Of a stretch of DNA of 64,000 nucleotides, positions 60,275 to 64,000 are shown one piece after another. Where the stretch lies: positions 124,001-188,000 of the forward strand of contig NZ_CP056783.1 of NCBI RefSeq assembly GCF_023278045.1. The letters run 5' to 3'. Position numbers and translations under genes: made by a program. Each line of letters opens with the position of its first letter. The first letter of the stretch is position 1. The stretch is from Flavobacterium sp. K5-23 (lineage in GTDB: Bacteria; Bacteroidota; Bacteroidia; Flavobacteriales; Flavobacteriaceae). The notes beneath the pieces were generated by a model. The model did no database searches. It was not told the DNA's origin and saw nothing but the letters and a program-made list of their open reading frames with translations.

Positions 60275-61423
60275 TTGGATTCTAATTTTTCATTTCAAAT
60301 ATATTCTTCCGTACACAACCTCCCTTCTAATTGGGACACTTTAGCTATAAACAATATATTTCTATCTAAGGATTATTTAAACTTATTAGAGATTTCTGCT
60401 CCAAAAAATATGACTTGCCATTTCATTGGGTTATTCATTGATTCAGAACTAGTAGGTATCGCATTATCTCAATTTATAAATTTAAGTGATGTAAGTTCAT
60501 TTGGAGAAAGGGACAATTGCATAAAAACAAAAATCAGGAATATTGCTTTTAAAAATTTAAGTTCTAATGTATTAGTGATTGGAAACAATATGCTGACTGG
60601 TCAAAACGGGTATAGTTTTAGCAAAAAACTTCCTTATCAAGAAGGTCTCCTATTATTAAACAAGGTAGCTATTGAATTAGGAAACGAATTCAATAAAAAA
60701 AAATCAAAGGTTCATCTAACTATTTTTAAAGACATTTCAGAAACGGAAATTCAACATTATAACATTCCCGAATTCAAATCTTACTTTCAGTTCACCACAC
60801 AGCCTAATATGATTTTCCATATTAGAGATTCCTGGAACACCTTTGACAATTACATTGAAAGTATTAGTAAAAAATATAGAGATCAATATAAAAGAGCCAG
60901 AAAAAAGGCGGACGGGATTTCAAAAAGGAAATTGTCACTCGAAGAAATCAAACTCTACAATACAAGAATACACGAATTATATATGGATGTTGCTAAAAAT
61001 GCTCCGTTCAACACTTTCTATTTACCAGAAAATCATTTTACTTTTTTTAAAAAATCGTTGAAAGACAAATTCCTTTTTTACGGGTATTTTATAGATGACC
61101 ATTTAATAGGCTTTAATACATTGATAAAAAACGGCGATGACATTGATACCTATTTTCTAGGCTATGATGAAAAGTGCCAAAGGGAGAAAATGCTCTACTT
61201 GAATATGTTGTATGATATGATAGGTTATTCTATAAATAAAGGGTTCAGCCAAATTATTTTCGCAAGAACCGCCTTGGAAATCAAAAGCTCTGTAGGGGCC
61301 AAGGCTGTTACTATGTACGGACTAATGAAACACAGCAATCCTTTTATCAATTTCTTCATATCGAAAGCTTTTAACTATTTCGAACCTAAATTAGAATGGC
61401 AGGAGCGAAATCCGTTTAAATAA
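60275..61423 (+). CDS. GNAT-like acyltransferase (peptidogalycan/BioF2-type)
   Basis: The 382-aa protein uses a TTG start (60275), as an in-frame stop lies four codons upstream and the next ATG is 45 codons in. The C-terminal half has GNAT-like features (SISKKYRDQYKRARKKADG, LFYGYFIDDHLIGFNTLIKN, TYFLGYDEKCQREKMLYLNMLYDMIGYSINKG). The FemX/BioF2-like group transfers acyl or aminoacyl groups to cell-wall or polysaccharide acceptors. The substrate is unknown. Confidence 0.75.
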   Translation: MDSNFSFQIYSSVHNLPSNWDTLAINNIFLSKDYLNLLEISAPKNMTCHFIGLFIDSELVGIALSQFINLSDVSSFGERDNCIKTKIRNIAFKNLSSNVLVIGNNMLTGQNGYSFSKKLPYQEGLLLLNKVAIELGNEFNKKKSKVHLTIFKDISETEIQHYNIPEFKSYFQFTTQPNMIFHIRDSWNTFDNYIESISKKYRDQYKRARKKADGISKRKLSLEEIKLYNTRIHELYMDVAKNAPFNTFYLPENHFTFFKKSLKDKFLFYGYFIDDHLIGFNTLIKNGDDIDTYFLGYDEKCQREKMLYLNMLYDMIGYSINKGFSQIIFARTALEIKSSVGAKAVTMYGLMKHSNPFINFFISKAFNYFEPKLEWQERNPFK

Positions 61424-61432
61424 TTTGAAAAA

Positions 61433-62305
61433 TCAAGGAATCGCTATTTTAGTTTTTTTTGATAATATTTCAATATTCAGTTCGGTTTCAGCACCGCAAA
61501 ATTCTCCGTCTATTTGAAAACTAACGGGAATATTAGTTTTAATCGTGGCTTTATCAGTTGAAATAATAAGAACCTCTTTTGGATCTAAAGGCATATTACC
61601 CGAAACGATTTTTCCAAAAACCATTAAGTCCAAATTTTTTAAAATAATCAATTCAAACTTACCGTCATCCAGCACACCGTGAGGATTGATGACAACTCCT
61701 GTGCCATATTTTTGGGCATTTGCAATAACAATCATATGAGCCTCGCATTCAATAACCGCATTATTAGCAGAAATTATAGCTTCAAATAATTCTTCTTTAC
61801 CAATTAAAGTATTAAAAACCTGTAAAGCGTAGCCCCATCTTCCATGTATAGCACTATTTTCATAGTTTTTAATAAGTTCCGCGTTTAATCCTATATCACT
61901 AAGATGCAAACTTCTTTTACCGTTAATGACTACCATATCCACTTCCATAAAATTATTATGAAAAGCAATAATGAGGTTTTCATCTAAAGTTTTAATTAAA
62001 TTCAATTCGACTGCCAGGCCGTTTGCAGAACCCGCCGGTAGGATTCCAAGAATTACATCCTCCTCTTCCATTGCTTCACTTGCCATTTTAATAGTTCCAT
62101 CTCCACCTGCAACAATAATTCGTTCCGGTTTAAAGGCAGCGTACAATTCCTGTATTTTTAAAATATCATTGGTTCCCGAAGTTTCATAAAGAATAAAATT
62201 TAGATTTTCTTTGGCAGCAAAAAGTGCTGTGGCCTCGATAAATTCCGATTTATCAATACCGCCAGACACAGGATTAGAAATCATTATAACATTCTTTTTC
62301 AACAC
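61433..62305 (-). CDS. Diacylglycerol-kinase family lipid kinase
   Basis: The 290-aa protein has the LCB5/DAGK catalytic fold: MISNPVSGG at the N-terminus, the nucleotide-binding VAGGDGTIKMASEAM, GILPAGSANGLAVEL, and DGKFELIIL with the lipid-binding beta sandwich toward the C-terminus. It is probably a cytoplasmic, membrane-associated kinase for diacylglycerol or a sphingoid-type lipid, the latter being plausible in Bacteroidota. It is divergent from the App1-like phosphatase gene 62 bases away. Confidence 0.92.
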   Translation of the reverse strand: MLKKNVIMISNPVSGGIDKSEFIEATALFAAKENLNFILYETSGTNDILKIQELYAAFKPERIIVAGGDGTIKMASEAMEEEDVILGILPAGSANGLAVELNLIKTLDENLIIAFHNNFMEVDMVVINGKRSLHLSDIGLNAELIKNYENSAIHGRWGYALQVFNTLIGKEELFEAIISANNAVIECEAHMIVIANAQKYGTGVVINPHGVLDDGKFELIILKNLDLMVFGKIVSGNMPLDPKEVLIISTDKATIKTNIPVSFQIDGEFCGAETELNIEILSKKTKIAIP

Positions 62306-62367
62306 AATACTTCTTTAATTCCTTAAATTTAATTAAATTTAAACACACTTCAAAAGTATTCGATCAA

Positions 62368-63333
62368 ATGAAGCCAATTTTAAAGTTATATCGCGGATAT
62401 GCTAATGAGCAGGAATTGATTGTGATGGGGCATGTCTTTAAACCAACTAATAGGAAAGATTATGATTTCCTCTCGAAGAATTTCAAGAATGCGAGCTCTA
62501 TCATTAGTATGTTTCGAATAAAAACGCAGTTAAATGCCGATGTCTATTTGACTCACAACAACATTAAAATACACACCAAGACATTAATAGACGGTTATTT
62601 TAAATTTTGCATTCCGTTAAATCAGGACCAATATGGCTGGGTTGATTATGAGGTGAGCATTATACACGATAACAAAGAAATCGTAAGCAAGGAGAGTTAT
62701 GTGCGTCCTCAAAAAGGGGAATTAGGAATCATTTCAGATATTGATGATACTTTTCTAGTTTCGTACACGGTAAATCCCTTAAAAAAATTATACAATCTTT
62801 TATTTTTGAATGTTAATTCCAGAAAAATATATAAAGATGTTGTTCCTCATTATCAAGCTTTAAGTACAGCTGGAAGAAGCAACAAAGGGGAGCAAAATGC
62901 CTTTTTTTATGTTTCCAGTAGCGAATGGAATTTATACCGATTTATCGTGAGATTCACTGAAATCCACGAACTCCCAAAAGCCGTTTTATTGTTAAAAGAC
63001 ATTAAAACAAGTTTGACTAATTTTATTTGGACAGGACGAGGGGGACACAATCATAAATTTGAAAAAATAAAACACATATTAGAATTCTACCCAAATCTAA
63101 AATATGTTTTGATAGGTGATGATTCTCAAAAAGATCCTTTTTTATATGAATCGATAAGTAAAATTTTTCCTTTAACAGTAAAAGCAATTTACATCCGGCA
63201 GGCAGGAAAGCATAAAAAAGAAAAAGTCACCCTAGCACTGGAAAATCTAGAGAGTTTGAATATTGCCGTTTGTTATTTTAAAAATAGTTCAGAGGCCCTC
63301 GCTCATTCTAAGGAAATAGGATTGATTCTTTAA
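62368..63333 (+). CDS. App1-like phosphatidate phosphatase (DUF2183)
   Basis: The 321-aa protein has an N-terminal beta domain and a C-terminal HAD-like catalytic domain with the motif ISDIDDTFLVSYTV (DxDxT; nucleophile Asp), FYVSSSEWNLYRF and LIGDDSQKDPFLYES. Such proteins dephosphorylate phosphatidic acid. The neighbouring DAG-kinase family gene would catalyse the reverse reaction, which suggests a phosphatidate/diacylglycerol pair. Confidence 0.92.
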   Translation: MKPILKLYRGYANEQELIVMGHVFKPTNRKDYDFLSKNFKNASSIISMFRIKTQLNADVYLTHNNIKIHTKTLIDGYFKFCIPLNQDQYGWVDYEVSIIHDNKEIVSKESYVRPQKGELGIISDIDDTFLVSYTVNPLKKLYNLLFLNVNSRKIYKDVVPHYQALSTAGRSNKGEQNAFFYVSSSEWNLYRFIVRFTEIHELPKAVLLLKDIKTSLTNFIWTGRGGHNHKFEKIKHILEFYPNLKYVLIGDDSQKDPFLYESISKIFPLTVKAIYIRQAGKHKKEKVTLALENLESLNIAVCYFKNSSEALAHSKEIGLIL

Positions 63334-63407
63334 AAACACAATATTGAATCCTTAAACTCATAGCCCAGATAGAAATGAAAACCCTTTACATAAAAAAAAT
63401 CCTTTTT

Positions 63408-63503
63408 TACCACTAGGGCAGAGCGACCAAAGGAAGCTCCTGCAATAGTGTGGCAAAAAAAGATTTTTTGTGGAAAGGTTGAAATGTATAGCTGGAATGG
63501 CTA
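63408..63503 (+). repeat. Interspersed repeat R2, copy 3
   Basis: It contains GGGCAGAGCGACC, AAAGGAAGCTCCTGCAA, AAAAAAAGATTTTTTG and TATAGCTGGAATGG, aligning to 39950-40035 with some changes. It ends at the stop of the ABC-F gene. Confidence 0.7.
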
Positions 63504-64000
63504 CAAATTATCAATTTCTTCTTGAACATTTTCCCAGTCGGACAAAAATTTATCTAACTCGGCTTTCTTTTTATTGTAAGCGGTGAAAAATTTAGCGTCC
63601 TCGATATGTTTATCATAATTAGAAGTTAACATTTTATCATCGTTTTGAATGTCTTTTTCTAATTGCTTTATTTGGCTTTCTATTTTGCTTAGACGGTTTT
63701 GCAATGATTTCCCCTTCTTTTGATCTTCATAAGAGGCTTTGTTACTGTCTTTTGGAGCCGCAGCTTTCAATGCATCTTTCTTCTCGACTTCACGCATATT
63801 CTCTAAATTACGCTGCTCTAAGAAGTAGTTTACATCTCCCAAGTATTCTTTTATTTTTTGATCACGGAATTCATAAACGATATTTGACATTCCCTGAAGG
63901 AAATCCCTATCGTGAGAAACTAAAAGCAAGGTTCCCTCATATTTTTGCAAAGCGGCTTTCAGTACATTTTTGGATTTTATATCCAAGTGATTCGTAGGCT
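63501..64000 (-). CDS. ABC-F family ATPase, C-terminal part
   Basis: The gene enters from the right edge. About 166 codons are visible: the Walker B/D-loop tail PTNHLDIKSKNVL at the edge, GTLLLVSHDRDFL with the switch histidine, and a C-terminal coiled-coil extension (LQNRLSKIESQIKQLEKDIQ) typical of Uup/YheS-type ABC-F proteins. These soluble twin-ATPases act on the ribosome. The N-terminal ATPase lies outside the window. Confidence 0.95.
   Translation of the reverse strand, partial: PTNHLDIKSKNVLKAALQKYEGTLLLVSHDRDFLQGMSNIVYEFRDQKIKEYLGDVNYFLEQRNLENMREVEKKDALKAAAPKDSNKASYEDQKKGKSLQNRLSKIESQIKQLEKDIQNDDKMLTSNYDKHIEDAKFFTAYNKKKAELDKFLSDWENVQEEIDNL

Overview
The window looks like chromosome from a Flavobacterium-type member of the Bacteroidota. 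The evidence is low GC content, promoters of the form TTG-N19-TAnnTTTG, type IX secretion (T9SS) sorting domains, SusC-like outer-membrane beta-barrel proteins, Bacteroidota-specific families (GSCFA, DUF4230, DUF5522, T9SS sorting types A and C) and a Bacteroidota-type phenylalanine hydroxylase. All assignments come from reading the sequence and from knowledge of the families. No database search was run.

Layout. 1-5.3 kb: the end of an Rrf2 regulator, then an accessory patch rich in REP-like palindromes. It has two copies of a ~290-bp repeat, each followed by accessory genes (a small membrane protein plus a TPR lipoprotein, then a truncated HamA-like anti-phage gene), and a RAYT transposase between perfect inverted REPs. 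5.3-9.9 kb: an uncharacterised 599-aa protein and nadA-nadB (NAD synthesis). 9.9-12.8 kb: a Crp/Fnr regulator, a polytopic membrane protein and a c-type cytochrome lipoprotein, tied together by three FNR-like palindromes placed at the same distance from their -7 boxes. 12.8-29.4 kb: mostly core genes (hemL, a glucosaminidase, a PLP deaminase family protein, two T9SS cell-surface proteins, hutU, a globin, a phytase-like esterase). 29.4-32.4 kb: a second accessory patch with a ParE-type toxin-antitoxin pair and a nucleotidyl-cyclase-like gene split by an IS630-family element. 32.8-46.8 kb: phenylalanine hydroxylase, alaS, an M23 peptidase, a MerR/LemA/TPM cluster and a large TonB-receptor-like protein.

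46.9-54.8 kb: a complete ~7.9-kb integrative element inserted in the 3' end of der. It has 23-bp direct repeats that copy the last codons of der, 11-bp repeats at both ends (probable integrase arm sites), a tyrosine integrase, an excisionase-like HTH protein, a small wHTH-like protein ending in a sliding-clamp-binding motif, a replication protein with an SF3 helicase and a possible polymerase palm, an origin-like array of AACCGTAAC iterons, and a cargo end (TM2 protein, DUF4468 protein). It resembles a phage satellite or minimal integrative replicon and is the best candidate here for an undescribed system.

54.8-64 kb: der and era (ribosome-assembly GTPases), two identical tandem initiator tRNA genes behind a consensus promoter, an LRR protein, DUF1761, pterin-4a-carbinolamine dehydratase (partner of the phenylalanine hydroxylase at 32.8 kb), a GNAT-like protein, a lipid-kinase family protein, an App1-like phosphatase and the end of an ABC-F ATPase gene.
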